DNA of 64,000 nucleotides from Tissierella praeacuta DSM 18095 (GCF_900128955.1 NZ_FQTY01000001.1:248001-312000), one strand, 5' to 3'; shown: positions 43,100 through 52,202, counted from the first letter of the stretch. Numbers and translations: made by a program. The notes: generated by a model not told the origin, from the sequence alone.

Positions 43100-43148
43100 A
43101 ACTAATAAAAGGTTAACATAATTATAATATGTTAACCTTTTATTAGTT
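43100..43148. repeat. Palindrome B, 21-bp arms, dif-like core; possible terminator of the aminotransferase
   Basis: Perfect arms 43100-43120 / 43128-43148. The inner 27 bp (43111-43137) are GGTTAACATAA-TTATA-ATATGTTAACC, related to palindrome A. It lies 9 bp after the end of the - strand aminotransferase, but no U-run follows on that strand; T-rich sequence follows on the + strand. Confidence 0.6.
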
Positions 43149-43156
43149 TGGTTTTT

Positions 43157-44350
43157 TTATTCTTCTACTATTTGTTTTATTCTTTCTAACCCTTTTTTAA
43201 TATTTTCCATAGAGGTTGCATAAGATAATCTTACATATTTATCATCTCCAAAAGCTATGCCAGGTACTACTGCTACTTTACCTTCTTCAAGTAATAAACT
43301 TGCAAAATCCAAAGAAGAATTTATTACTTTACCTTTTATTGTTTTGCCTAATAATTGTGTAAAGTTTATCATTATATAGAAAGCACCCTGAGGTTTTCTA
43401 CAGCTTAATCCTTTGATTGAATTTATAGTTTCAACCATATAGTTTCTTCTTTCTACAAAATGTTTTTTCATCTCTTCTACACTACTTTGATCTCCTATTA
43501 GACCTTCAATACTTGCATATTGAGATATAGAACAAGGATTGGATGTTGCATGACTTTGAATATTACTCATTACTTTAATTATATCTTCGTGAGCAGCTGC
43601 ATATCCAATTCTCCATCCAGTCATTGCATATGCCTTTGACATACCATTTATAAGTATTGTTAATCTCTTTATATCTTCATTAAATGATGCAATGCAAACA
43701 TGTTTATTATTATCATATACTAGTTTCTCATATATTTCGTCAGAAATAATAAAGATATTATTTTTAACTGCCCAATCTGCTATTTTTCTTAATTCTTCTT
43801 CCGTATAAATAGAGCCTGTTGGATTGCTTGGACTATTTAATATAATAGCTTTAGTTTTATTAGTTAATGCTTTGTTTAAATCATCTATATTAAATTTAAA
43901 GTCATTTTCTTCCTTTGTTTCTATGTGAACAGGAACTCCATCAGCAAGTCTTACTAATTCAGGATAACTTACCCAATATGGAACAGCAAATATTACTTCA
44001 TCACCTGGATTTAATATTGCCATTAAAGCATTATGTATAGAATGCTTTGCACCACTGGATATTATAATATTATTTGTTTTATATTCTAATCCATTATCTT
44101 TTTTTAATTTTGCACAAATAGCTTTCTTTAGTTCAAGTATTCCAGAAGCTGGTGTATATCTAGTTAGTCCTTCTTTTATTGCCCTAATACCTTCTTGTTG
44201 GATATTCTCAGGAGTATTAAAGTCTGGTTCTCCAGCTCCAAAACTAACAACATCTATTCCAGATTCTTTCATAGCTTTTGCCTTTGCAGTAATCTCCAAA
44301 GTAATTGAAGGTGCTATCCTTAAACCTTTTTCTGATAAATTAAAATTCAT
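43157..44350 (-). CDS. Aspartate-type class I aminotransferase
   Basis: 397 aa. Family I-gamma AspAT pattern: GAGEPDFNTPENI, SSGAKHS, NSPSNPTGS, SDEIYEKL, PLP Lys in GMSKAYAMTGWRIGY, and the carboxylate-binding Arg in RLSYATS near the C-terminus. It likely moves the amino group between aspartate and 2-oxoglutarate. ATG 44350 is 10 nt from GGAGG; the ATG at 44359 is only 1 nt away. Downstream of a PadR gene with a short gap, maybe the same transcript. Confidence 0.87.
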   Translation of the reverse strand: MNFNLSEKGLRIAPSITLEITAKAKAMKESGIDVVSFGAGEPDFNTPENIQQEGIRAIKEGLTRYTPASGILELKKAICAKLKKDNGLEYKTNNIIISSGAKHSIHNALMAILNPGDEVIFAVPYWVSYPELVRLADGVPVHIETKEENDFKFNIDDLNKALTNKTKAIILNSPSNPTGSIYTEEELRKIADWAVKNNIFIISDEIYEKLVYDNNKHVCIASFNEDIKRLTILINGMSKAYAMTGWRIGYAAAHEDIIKVMSNIQSHATSNPCSISQYASIEGLIGDQSSVEEMKKHFVERRNYMVETINSIKGLSCRKPQGAFYIMINFTQLLGKTIKGKVINSSLDFASLLLEEGKVAVVPGIAFGDDKYVRLSYATSMENIKKGLERIKQIVEE

Positions 44351-44388
44351 AAAAATCATACCTCCAAAATAATATTTGTTTTATAGAG

Positions 44389-44772
44389 TTATATTCTTTC
44401 CCCATATATATCTTTTAACACATTTTTAACAATAAGTAAAGAATCTTCGAAAGAAGTTTTATTTTGTAACAATAATATTTTATAATGTTTTTTTCCTTCG
44501 TCAGTTATTCTATATCTCCTTATAGACCTTTTATCAGGTTCATCCCACCATCCTTCAATATAACCTTCTCCTTCTAATTCTCTAAGAAGAGGATATATCA
44601 TTCCGGGACTGGGCTCCCATCTATTATTTAATCTAGCTTTTATTTCATCCTTAATTTTATTTCCATAATAAGACTTTTCATTTAACAGATGTAATATATA
44701 AAGTTTAACAAAAGAAGTAGTACTTATTTTTGTAGGAAATTGTCTTTGTCTTTCTCCCTTATATATAGTCAA
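44389..44772 (-). CDS. PadR family transcriptional regulator
   Basis: 127 aa. Winged helix with the family segments LYILHLLNEKSYYGNKIKDEI, SPGMIYPLLRELEGEGYI, and RRYRITDEGKKHY. Start TTG directly after the stop of the PHP gene, with AAGGAGAGGA upstream, so translation is coupled. Targets unknown; no efflux gene (a frequent partner) is adjacent. Confidence 0.85.
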   Translation of the reverse strand: MTIYKGERQRQFPTKISTTSFVKLYILHLLNEKSYYGNKIKDEIKARLNNRWEPSPGMIYPLLRELEGEGYIEGWWDEPDKRSIRRYRITDEGKKHYKILLLQNKTSFEDSLLIVKNVLKDIYGERI

Positions 44773-45588
44773 TTATATCCTCTCCTTAAATTGTGGGATT
44801 GTATCAATATTAACAAAATATTTTCCCAATATTAATTCTCCATTTACTAGATCACCATGAAAATCAGAACCACCGGTAATTATTAAATTATTTGATTTTG
44901 ATATATTAATCAAATATTCCATATCTTCTTTACTATGTTTAGAATGTATACACTCTAATCCATCTATACCCAATGAAATACAATGACTTATTATATCCTT
45001 ATTCTTTAGAATACCTGGATGAGCTAAAATAGCAATGCCTCCAATGTTCTTTATTAAAGATATGGTTTCATCAATGGTTATTCTATATCTTTCAACATAT
45101 GCTGGCTTACCTCTGTCTAGGTATTTATGAAATGCTTCTTGAATATCTGTCACATAACCATTTTTAATCAATGCTCTAGCTATATGAGGTCTACCAATAT
45201 ATTCTTCTCCAGAAAACTCCCTTACTTCATCTAATGAGATTTCAAGCCCTAATATATTAAGTTTCTTAACCATTTCAATTCCTCTAGTTAATCTTGCATC
45301 TTTTAATTTATTTGTTATTTTAATAAGATTATTATCCTGATAATTTATAAAATATCCAAGGATATGTACTTCCTCATCCTTAAATGTACAACCAAATTCA
45401 ATTCCTGGAATTACCATAAAATTATTATATCTGTTGGCATATTTAATAGCTGATTCAATTCCAGTTATTGTGTCATGATCAGTAAGGGCTATTCCATCTA
45501 AATTTACCTTAACTGCTAAATCAACTATCTGTTCTGGTGAAAATATTCCATCTGAATGATTTGTATGTACATGTAAATCAAAAATCAT
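44773..45588 (-). CDS. PHP-domain phosphoesterase (TrpH/RNase AM-like)
   Basis: 271 aa. Metal-binding motifs of the PHP fold: DLHVHTNHSDG (residues 3-13), ALTDHDT, PGIEFG, and GGSDFHG near the end. Relatives remove 3'-phosphates from 3',5'-bisphosphonucleotides or trim RNA 5' ends. ATG 45588 is six nt after AAGGAGG. Forms a unit with padR. Confidence 0.82.
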   Translation of the reverse strand: MIFDLHVHTNHSDGIFSPEQIVDLAVKVNLDGIALTDHDTITGIESAIKYANRYNNFMVIPGIEFGCTFKDEEVHILGYFINYQDNNLIKITNKLKDARLTRGIEMVKKLNILGLEISLDEVREFSGEEYIGRPHIARALIKNGYVTDIQEAFHKYLDRGKPAYVERYRITIDETISLIKNIGGIAILAHPGILKNKDIISHCISLGIDGLECIHSKHSKEDMEYLINISKSNNLIITGGSDFHGDLVNGELILGKYFVNIDTIPQFKERI

Positions 45589-45644
45589 CAAATTCCTCCT
45601 TTATACTAAAGTATATTGATGATAGTATGTGCGAAATGAGTTAT

Positions 45645-45674
45645 AAAAAACCTGCCAGTAAGGCAGGTTTTTTA
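45645..45674 (-). terminator. Intrinsic terminator of spoVS
   Basis: Arms AAAAAACCTGCC / GGCAGGTTTTTT with a 5-nt loop, 6 bp after the spoVS stop on the - strand. Confidence 0.85.
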
Positions 45675-45679
45675 TAATA

Positions 45680-45940
45680 TTATCTTGGCTCAATAATCAA
45701 CTTTATAGCTGTTCTTTCTTCACCATCTATCATTATATCTGTGAAGGCTGGTATACAAATAAGATCGATTCCACTTGGAGCAACAAATCCTCTTGCGATT
45801 GCTACTGCTTTTACGGCTTGATTTAAAGCACCGGCTCCTATTGCTTGAATTTCAGCGGCTCCCTTTTCCCTTAATACACCTGCTAATGCTCCTGCAACAG
45901 AATTTGGACTTGATTTTGCTGATACTTTTAATACATCCAT
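45680..45940 (-). CDS. spoVS: Stage V sporulation protein S
   Basis: 86 aa, full length, Alba-like small protein: VLKVSAKSSPNSVAGALAGVLRE and AVKAVAIARGFVAPSGIDL are nearly invariant in spore formers. Needed for spore coat/cortex completion in Bacillus; molecular role unclear, probably nucleic acid binding. It follows rny, the same order as in Bacillus (rny-ymdB-spoVS). ATG with AGAGGGGGC upstream. Confidence 0.96.
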   Translation of the reverse strand: MDVLKVSAKSSPNSVAGALAGVLREKGAAEIQAIGAGALNQAVKAVAIARGFVAPSGIDLICIPAFTDIMIDGEERTAIKLIIEPR

Positions 45941-46022
45941 TAAATTAGCCCCCTCTAACTAAATTTTTTAAATATATTTTTATATTATTTACTTCCACAT
46001 TTAGTATTTATTTAAAAAATTA

Positions 46023-47552
46023 TTATTTAGCGTATTCAATAGCTCTAGTTTCACGAATTACATTTACTTTAATTTGACCTGGATAATCCAACTCAGATTC
46101 TATTCTTTTTACAATATCTCTTGCTGTATGAATTATCTGACTTTCAGAGACTTCATCAGGTTTTACTAAAATTCTAATTTCTCGTCCTGCTTGAATTGCA
46201 TAAGATCTTTCTACTCCATCGAAGGAATTTGCTATTTCTTCAAGCTTTTGTAATCTTTTGATATAAGCTTCAAGGGTTTCTCTTCTTGCTCCTGGTCTTG
46301 CTGCTGAAATAGCATCCGCTGCTTGTACTAAAACAGCTTCAACTGTTTGTGGTTCACAATCACCATGATGAGCAGCAATACCGTGTAAAACTTCTTTAGA
46401 CTCTTTATATCTTCTAGCTAAGTCTACTCCTATATCCACATGTGGTCCTTCAACTTCATGATCCACAGCTTTTCCTAAATCATGTAATAGACCTGCTCTT
46501 TTTGCTATCTTAACATCAGCTCCTAATTCTGCAGCCATTATACCTGCAAGATGTGCTACTTCTACAGAATGTTTTAGTACATTTTGTCCATAACTTGTTC
46601 TGTATTTTAATCTACCTAGAAGCCTAATTAATTCTGGATGAATTCCATGAACACCAGCATCAAATGCAGCTTGTTCACCTTCTTCACGGATAATATTATC
46701 TACTTCTTTTTTCGCTTTTTCTACCATTTCTTCAATCCTAGCAGGATGTATTCTACCATCAACTATAAGTTTTTCTAAAGCTATTCTAGCAACTTCTCTT
46801 CTTACAGGATCAAAACCTGATAGAACTACAGCCTCTGGAGTGTCATCAATAATTAAATCTATTCCAGTTAATGTTTCTAAGGTTCTAATATTTCTTCCTT
46901 CTCTTCCAATAATTCTCCCTTTCATTTCATCATTTGGAAGGGCTACAACAGTTACTGTTGTTTCAGCTACATGATCAGCAGCACATTTCTGTATTGCTGT
47001 AGATATTACTTCTCTTGCTTTTTTATCAGCTTCTTCTTTAGCTTTGTTTTCCATTTCTTTAATCATAATAGCAGATTCATGGACTATTTCTTTTCTAATT
47101 TCATCTAATAATAATTCTTTTGCTTCATCTGAAGTCAAACCAGAAAGCCTTTCCAACTCTAATACTTGATTTTTGCAGATTTCATCAATTAAAGTTTCTT
47201 TATCTTCAACTTCTTTAATTTTTTTGGCTAAAAGTTCTTCTTTTCTTTCAATCGCATCACTTTTTCTATCAATACTTTCTTCTTTGTTAAGTATTCGTCT
47301 TTCAAGCTTTTGAAGCTCATTTCTTCGTTCGCGATTTTCTTTTTCCGCCTCATTTCTAAGCTTATGGATTTCTTCTTTGACTTCTAGTAAAAGCTCTTTT
47401 TTACGAGCTTCTCCATCCCTTTCAGCATCTTCAATGATTTTTTTAGCTAACTCCTCAGCATTATTTATTTTACCTTCTCCGATAGTTTTTCTTATAAAAT
47501 AACCAACGAGAATTCCAATAATTGCCCCGAGAATTGCAATTAAAATTTCAAT
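46023..47552 (-). CDS. rny: Ribonuclease Y, likely AUU start
   Basis: 509 aa from the proposed start. N-terminal membrane anchor ([19 protein letters not shown]), coiled coil (about 30-190), KH domain ([23 protein letters not shown]) and HD domain ([22 protein letters not shown]). It starts bulk mRNA decay at the membrane. The only good ribosome site, TTGGAGGTG, is followed in frame by TTT-free codons TTA GTT ATT GAA; ATT 47552 at 9-nt spacing gives a normal RNase Y N-terminus. The in-frame ATG 47624 has no ribosome site and adds 24 polar residues before the membrane segment. Strong upstream promoter. Confidence 0.9.
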   Translation of the reverse strand: MEILIAILGAIIGILVGYFIRKTIGEGKINNAEELAKKIIEDAERDGEARKKELLLEVKEEIHKLRNEAEKENRERRNELQKLERRILNKEESIDRKSDAIERKEELLAKKIKEVEDKETLIDEICKNQVLELERLSGLTSDEAKELLLDEIRKEIVHESAIMIKEMENKAKEEADKKAREVISTAIQKCAADHVAETTVTVVALPNDEMKGRIIGREGRNIRTLETLTGIDLIIDDTPEAVVLSGFDPVRREVARIALEKLIVDGRIHPARIEEMVEKAKKEVDNIIREEGEQAAFDAGVHGIHPELIRLLGRLKYRTSYGQNVLKHSVEVAHLAGIMAAELGADVKIAKRAGLLHDLGKAVDHEVEGPHVDIGVDLARRYKESKEVLHGIAAHHGDCEPQTVEAVLVQAADAISAARPGARRETLEAYIKRLQKLEEIANSFDGVERSYAIQAGREIRILVKPDEVSESQIIHTARDIVKRIESELDYPGQIKVNVIRETRAIEYAK

Positions 47553-47682
47553 AACTAAACACCTCCAATTGTATAAAATTTTCAAGTTCCATACTACATT
47601 TTCATTTTCATTAAATATAAGCATATTTTACAAGCTTAATAAATTAAAATAATAAATTGTATAGAATATACCACATAACTCA

Positions 47683-47711
47683 ATTTTATTACTTTTACAA
47701 TATAATGTCAA
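47683..47711 (-). promoter_or_regulatory. rny promoter
   Basis: On the - strand TTGACA (47706-47711), 17-bp spacer, TAAAAT (47683-47688). Leader of about 120 nt to the proposed start. Confidence 0.75.
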
Positions 47712-47717
47712 GATGTA

Positions 47718-48371
47718 TTAGGAGGTTATCCTTGTTACAGTACTCTCAGAACCCTTTATATCTACCTTATATGCATTATTACCTATGGCTGCTAGATGGT
47801 GATTATGAGTTACCATAATTATTTGTCTATTAAATAATTCAGATGTCTGTTTCAAAAAATCTGCAACATTAAAAATATATTCATCACTTACATGTTTTGC
47901 AGGTTCATCTAGAATTAAAGGACCTTCTATTTTAGGTTTGTGAATTTGTAAAAAAGCAATTCTTAAAGCCAAAGAAACTATATCGACAACACCACCACCC
48001 CTTGATAATTCTGGTTTAGTTTTAATTAATATATCTTCAGCTTTATTAATTACATAAAATTCAGCATTAGACTTTCCACGTTGTTCTTCAATTTCAATTA
48101 AAAATTCAATATCAGATTCAAATATAAATTGCAAACATTTAGTAACTAAAGATTCAATTTGATTTTTAGCCTGTTCTCTAGCAAATTCTGAGGTTTTTTG
48201 AAATAGTACACTTACTTTAGATAGCAGTTCTATTTCTTTTTCTATATTTTGAAGGTTTTGTTTTTCCATTTTTAATTGTTCTTTGATTTTATCTCTCTTT
48301 CCTGATTCCCTTGCAATATATTCTTTTGATTTAATTAAATAATCATCTAATTGTTGTAAATCCTTTAGCAT
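47718..48371 (-). CDS. Rad50/SbcC-like ATPase, C-terminal half as separate protein
   Basis: 217 aa. Residues 1-75 form a short coiled coil; then the C-lobe of a Rad50/SMC-type ATPase: signature loop LSRGGGVVDIVSLALR (122-137), Walker B LILDEP (152-157) and H-loop THNHHL (H189). There is no Walker A, which lies in the gene at 48636-50078. Together with that protein it would rebuild one ATPase head. ATG 48371 is preceded by AAGAAGTGAT; GTG 48380, overlapping the upstream stop, is possible. Downstream of it begins the rny promoter. Confidence 0.75.
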   Translation of the reverse strand: MLKDLQQLDDYLIKSKEYIARESGKRDKIKEQLKMEKQNLQNIEKEIELLSKVSVLFQKTSEFAREQAKNQIESLVTKCLQFIFESDIEFLIEIEEQRGKSNAEFYVINKAEDILIKTKPELSRGGGVVDIVSLALRIAFLQIHKPKIEGPLILDEPAKHVSDEYIFNVADFLKQTSELFNRQIIMVTHNHHLAAIGNNAYKVDIKGSESTVTRITS

Positions 48372-48376
48372 TTTAA

Positions 48377-48625
48377 TCACTTCTTTTCTAATAAATCTTT
48401 TGGTAGTAGTTCATTAGCTTCTTTAAACAATCTATCTATTTCTAATGTTAATTTATTAATTTCACTTTCCAATTCTTCTGGTTCAACACCTAGAGTTTTT
48501 AACTCTTTTATTATTTCTTCTTCTTGCTGTGTTAACTGCTCTAATCTTGCTTCAGCTTTATATTTTAGATTTTTAGCCTTTTCCAGATTTTCTTTTAAAT
48601 TATTAAGTTCCTTCTCATAATCCAT
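48377..48625 (-). CDS. Small coiled-coil protein of the split Rad50-like set
   Basis: 82 aa, almost wholly heptad-like, Glu/Lys/Leu-rich helix (ELNNLKENLEKAKNLKYKAE and on) broken by one GVEPEE turn near residue 46, so it may fold as a helical hairpin. Own ribosome site TAGGAGG overlapping the upstream stop. It sits between the two halves of the ATPase and could supply the missing part of the descending coil. I know no named family. Confidence 0.65.
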   Translation of the reverse strand: MDYEKELNNLKENLEKAKNLKYKAEARLEQLTQQEEEIIKELKTLGVEPEELESEINKLTLEIDRLFKEANELLPKDLLEKK

Positions 48626-48635
48626 AATATACCTC

Positions 48636-50078
48636 CTAATTATAATGACTTATAATATGCTCAATTTTATCATTGTCAATGATACTAAAGCATAAAGGAC
48701 AAACCTCTTGTTTTAATAATAGCTCTCTATATCTTAATATTTGAGTTTCTACTTCATCTTTATATTTTTTTGTTAAAAGAGTGGTTTTTATAAACTCTTT
48801 TTTATGACAGTTATAGTTATTGGATAAAGTTTTTAGTTTTGTTAAAAGATTAATTTTCTTTTGTAAATTTATATAAATTATAGAGATATTATCTACTTCT
48901 TGTAATTTTTCAACATATTTAATTCCTATAGCTAAACTCCTCTTTAAGAATAAATACTTTTCCTTTATAATATTAAGCTTACTTAGTTCATAAATTTTAT
49001 TATCAATTATATTTATATTATCTTGTAATATGTGGATTTTCTTTAATTTAATCGATATATTTTTAAAGTTATTGATTTCATAATGCATTGAATCAAGTTT
49101 AAATTTATAATTTATTAATTTGGATTTTAAACTATATGATGAAATCATTTTTAAAATATTATTTTCAGCTATGTTAATATACTTTAAAGAGTTAATAATA
49201 CTTGTGTTCTTTTCTTTATATAGATATAATTCATTTATAATAATGTTTTGTTTTTTAATATAATTGAGCATATTAATATTAGAAGAAATGCTTCCCAAAA
49301 TACTGTCTACAGAGGTTGCTTTTTCAAGTTTACCTATATATACACTTAATTTTTTCTTTTCATGTATAATACTTGAAAGCTTATGTAATAGATCTTTATA
49401 TTTATTTATTGTTCTATCTTTTTCTTGTATTTCATTTTTAATTTTTTCAATTTGATCAATTTTATTTTTTACTTCATCTATATAACTATATTCTAATAAT
49501 TCTTTTTCTAAGTGAATAACACTGTCTTCTGTATTTTTTTTACTATTAGATAGGTTACGACTATCTCTTAGGGTTTCACGTAAGGCGTCATCAATTATAT
49601 TAACTCCTACAAGTCTTCCGATGGAGCTTGCCCTAGTAGAAGCTCTTTCTGATAATAGAAAAGCTCCTTCCAATTGATCACTTAAATTAATAGAGTTAGA
49701 AAGCTGACTATCTAATAATATTTTTTTAATTCCTATTCTATCAATGATTTCTTGTGGAACTAATGTTCCAAAACCTTCAAATTTAGTTTCATTATCATCA
49801 GCATCATAAAGAAAATAAATATTTTTGCTTTTGCTTCTATATCTTTTTATCTTTGTACCATCATTAAATACAAGAGTTACACTACATTCACTAGTTCCTT
49901 CTCTAATAAAATAATCTCCAGAGGGTTCATTATAAAGAGCCCATCTAATACCCCTAAGAATTGCAGTTTTACCACTATCTGATGGACCAACAATTACGTT
50001 TAATTGGCTGTCAAATTCTATAACTGAATTCTTATGTGATTGAAAATTTTTCAAGATTACCTTTTCAATATATTTCAT
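48636..50078 (-). CDS. Rad50/SbcC-like ATPase, N-terminal half with zinc-hook motif
   Basis: 480 aa. N-lobe of a Rad50-type ATPase: LKNFQSHKNSVIEF, Walker A GPSDSGKT (31-38), a Q-loop-like segment, then about 270 residues of coiled coil, and near the very end C460-P-L-C463, the CxxC zinc-hook motif of Rad50/SbcC apexes. No Walker B, so it needs a partner. The coil is rich in Ile/Lys/Asn. ATG follows AAAGGTTTAGCTGGTGA; it begins 2 bp after the Mre11-like gene. Confidence 0.78.
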   Translation of the reverse strand: MKYIEKVILKNFQSHKNSVIEFDSQLNVIVGPSDSGKTAILRGIRWALYNEPSGDYFIREGTSECSVTLVFNDGTKIKRYRSKSKNIYFLYDADDNETKFEGFGTLVPQEIIDRIGIKKILLDSQLSNSINLSDQLEGAFLLSERASTRASSIGRLVGVNIIDDALRETLRDSRNLSNSKKNTEDSVIHLEKELLEYSYIDEVKNKIDQIEKIKNEIQEKDRTINKYKDLLHKLSSIIHEKKKLSVYIGKLEKATSVDSILGSISSNINMLNYIKKQNIIINELYLYKEKNTSIINSLKYINIAENNILKMISSYSLKSKLINYKFKLDSMHYEINNFKNISIKLKKIHILQDNINIIDNKIYELSKLNIIKEKYLFLKRSLAIGIKYVEKLQEVDNISIIYINLQKKINLLTKLKTLSNNYNCHKKEFIKTTLLTKKYKDEVETQILRYRELLLKQEVCPLCFSIIDNDKIEHIISHYN

Positions 50079-50080
50079 AT

Positions 50081-51064
50081 TTAATCACCAGCTAAACCTT
50101 TCATCTGAATAATTGCAATCCTTCTTAAAGCTTCTACCTTAACTTCATTTTCCACATGTTCTGCGTTAGATACTTCCATTAATACTTCATTTATATCCAT
50201 TTTTTCAAAATCTAAAGCTGCATCTATAGTCTGTTTAAACTCAAATATTCTTTCACGCTTAAACAGATTATTCTCTATTTCTTTTCTGTCCAATACTTCT
50301 TCTCCAGGTAATGCCGTTTTTAAAGGAATTTCCTTTATTATTATACTTTTTTCTAAATCTATTAATACTACTTGTGGAATTCTTTCAATTTCCTTTAAAC
50401 TATTTGTTATTCTAACTAAGCTTCCTGGATTAATAAAATATTTTCCGTTAATATTTGTAAGTTTAAATCCTGCGTGATAGTGACCGGAAAGAGTAATATC
50501 TGCTAAAGTATCTTTTATATCATCTATTAAAGTATAAGGAATTCCTTTTATAAAAGGTCTATCTAATAACATGCCATGAACCATATGTATGGAATAGTTT
50601 ACATCATCATCCTTTTCTTTTAACAAATAATAATCTAGATGATCAGGTGTATCAATATCATATACATATGGTTGTCCAGTCAATTGTACTTTTATATTAT
50701 CTTTTTTAAGAATTATTTTTTCACCATTTTTTATTAGCTTAACAACTCCTAGGGTATCTAATAATCCTAACATTGTTCTATTTATTGTTTCTGGATTATG
50801 TCCATAGATATCATGATTTCCACTTATTAAATAAAATGGAACAGGTATTTTATCTAAGATCATAGCAAATCTACTTGCAACAGCTATAGATATATCTGGT
50901 CTATCAAATAAATCTCCTCCATGAAGAACAAAATCTACATTGTTTTCTTTTATTATATGATTAATTTCTATCAATTTTTGTTCAATTGTATCTACAAATA
51001 TATCTTTTCTATTTTTAGGAGTAGTTCCTCTAATATGAGTATCAGTAAAAAATAATAACTTCAA
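50081..51064 (-). CDS. Mre11/SbcD-like metallophosphoesterase
   Basis: 327 aa. Calcineurin-type metal ligands: D8 and H10 (FFTDTH), D51 (HGGDLFDRP), N83-H84 (SGNHD), H163 (MVHG), H195 and H197 (SGHYH). Residues 240-327 form a capping/helical tail that could bind the coiled coil of its partner. Family members are 3'-5' exonucleases and ssDNA endonucleases acting on DNA ends with Rad50. TTG 51064 is six nt after GAGGTG. It lies directly downstream of recA and upstream of the split ATPase, so a break-processing role is very likely. Confidence 0.82.
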   Translation of the reverse strand: MKLLFFTDTHIRGTTPKNRKDIFVDTIEQKLIEINHIIKENNVDFVLHGGDLFDRPDISIAVASRFAMILDKIPVPFYLISGNHDIYGHNPETINRTMLGLLDTLGVVKLIKNGEKIILKKDNIKVQLTGQPYVYDIDTPDHLDYYLLKEKDDDVNYSIHMVHGMLLDRPFIKGIPYTLIDDIKDTLADITLSGHYHAGFKLTNINGKYFINPGSLVRITNSLKEIERIPQVVLIDLEKSIIIKEIPLKTALPGEEVLDRKEIENNLFKRERIFEFKQTIDAALDFEKMDINEVLMEVSNAEHVENEVKVEALRRIAIIQMKGLAGD

Positions 51065-51080
51065 ATATAACACCTCACAA

Positions 51081-51107
51081 ATAGACCTCCTTTAAGAGGA
51101 GGTCTAT
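51081..51107 (-). terminator. Hairpin between recA and the Mre11-like gene
   Basis: Perfect 10-bp arms ATAGACCTCC / GGAGGTCTAT, 7-nt loop, on the - strand followed by TTTG only. Partial terminator or attenuator that lets some recA transcripts read on. Confidence 0.55.
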
Positions 51108-51113
51108 ATTTCT

Positions 51114-52163
51114 TTATTTATCTTGCTCCTCAGAATTTTTAGATATATCCTTGGAGTTAACATTATCTTCAATTAAACCAAAATGTACACGAACCTTATT
51201 TTCAACTTCTAATAATATATCAGGATTTTCCCTTAAGAAATCCTTAGCATTTTCTCTACCTTGACCAAGTTTATGTTCATTATAACTATACCAAGATCCA
51301 GATTTGTTGATAATATTAGCATTGACAGCAGAGTCTAAAACATTGCCTTCTTTAGAAATACCAGTACCGTACATAATATCAAATTCTGCTTGTTTAAAAG
51401 GTGGCGCTAACTTATTTTTTACAACCTTAATTCTGGTTCTATTTCCAATAATATCATCACCTTGTTTTATTGAATCAATTCTTCTAACATCTAAACGGAT
51501 ACTAGCATAAAATTTTAATGCTCTACCACCTGTTGTTGTTTCAGGACTACCAAACATTACTCCCACTTTTTCCCTAAGCTGATTTATAAATACCACAGTT
51601 GAATTGGATTTATTAATGGTACCAGCTAACTTTCTAAGAGCTTGAGACATAAGTCTAGCTTGAAGACCAATATGACTATCACCCATTTCTCCTTCTATTT
51701 CTGCTTTTGGTACAAGAGCAGCTACAGAGTCAACTACAACTATATCTACTGCTCCACTTCGCACTAAAGCTTCTGCTATTTCCAAAGCTTGCTCTCCTGT
51801 ATCTGGTTGTGATATTATAAGATTTTCAATATCTACGCCTAATCTTTTTGCATATGAAGGATCTAAAGCATGTTCAGCATCTATAAAGGCAGCAATGCCA
51901 CCTAATTTTTGAGATTCTGCAATCATATGAAGTGATACAGTAGTCTTACCTGAGGATTCTGGCCCAAATATTTCAATTATCCTGCCACGTGGAATACCTC
52001 CTACTCCTAAAGCAATATCAAGATCTAAGGAACCTGTTGGTATTACATCTATATTTAGTTTTGCATCTTCACCTAGTCGCATAATAGAACCTTTTCCAAA
52101 TTGTTTTTCAATCTGACTTAAGGTTAAATCTAAAGCCTTTTTTTTCTCTGTATTATCGATCAT
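51114..52163 (-). CDS. recA: Recombinase RecA
   Basis: 349 aa. Walker A GPESSGKT (67-74), the MAW segment, Walker [12 protein letters not shown], loop L2 with [19 protein letters not shown]. It binds ssDNA, exchanges strands and triggers LexA cleavage. A LexA box and a sigma-A promoter lie upstream. The ATG is unusual: the strong AAAGGGGTGA site is 22 nt before it, with a TCCAGT-TCT-ACTGGA hairpin between; only a weak GGA is at normal distance. Confidence 0.97.
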   Translation of the reverse strand: MIDNTEKKKALDLTLSQIEKQFGKGSIMRLGEDAKLNIDVIPTGSLDLDIALGVGGIPRGRIIEIFGPESSGKTTVSLHMIAESQKLGGIAAFIDAEHALDPSYAKRLGVDIENLIISQPDTGEQALEIAEALVRSGAVDIVVVDSVAALVPKAEIEGEMGDSHIGLQARLMSQALRKLAGTINKSNSTVVFINQLREKVGVMFGSPETTTGGRALKFYASIRLDVRRIDSIKQGDDIIGNRTRIKVVKNKLAPPFKQAEFDIMYGTGISKEGNVLDSAVNANIINKSGSWYSYNEHKLGQGRENAKDFLRENPDILLEVENKVRVHFGLIEDNVNSKDISKNSEEQDK

Positions 52164-52202
52164 AGCATTCCAGTAGAACTGGATTCACCCCTTTCTCTTT
52201 TC

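Larger units (their letters stand above)
42586..43156. other. 571-bp noncoding region at the replichore switch, rich in palindromes
   Basis: No coding frame of note. It contains the recombinase promoter and palindrome (42608-42671), an AT-rich stretch (42672-43044) in which I see only short repeats such as ATTGGAT/ATCCAAT near 42936, and two large palindromes (43045-43087 and 43100-43148) with dif-like inner arms. Confidence 0.6.

Noticed and set aside
47553-47624. Longer RNase Y N-terminus from ATG 47624
   Set aside because: No ribosome site before it, and it puts a polar 24-residue segment before the membrane anchor, unlike the family.
48377-50078. Split SbcC as an assembly frameshift
   Set aside because: The junctions have proper stops, ribosome sites and starts, and the middle gene is a full small ORF; a single indel cannot rejoin all three.
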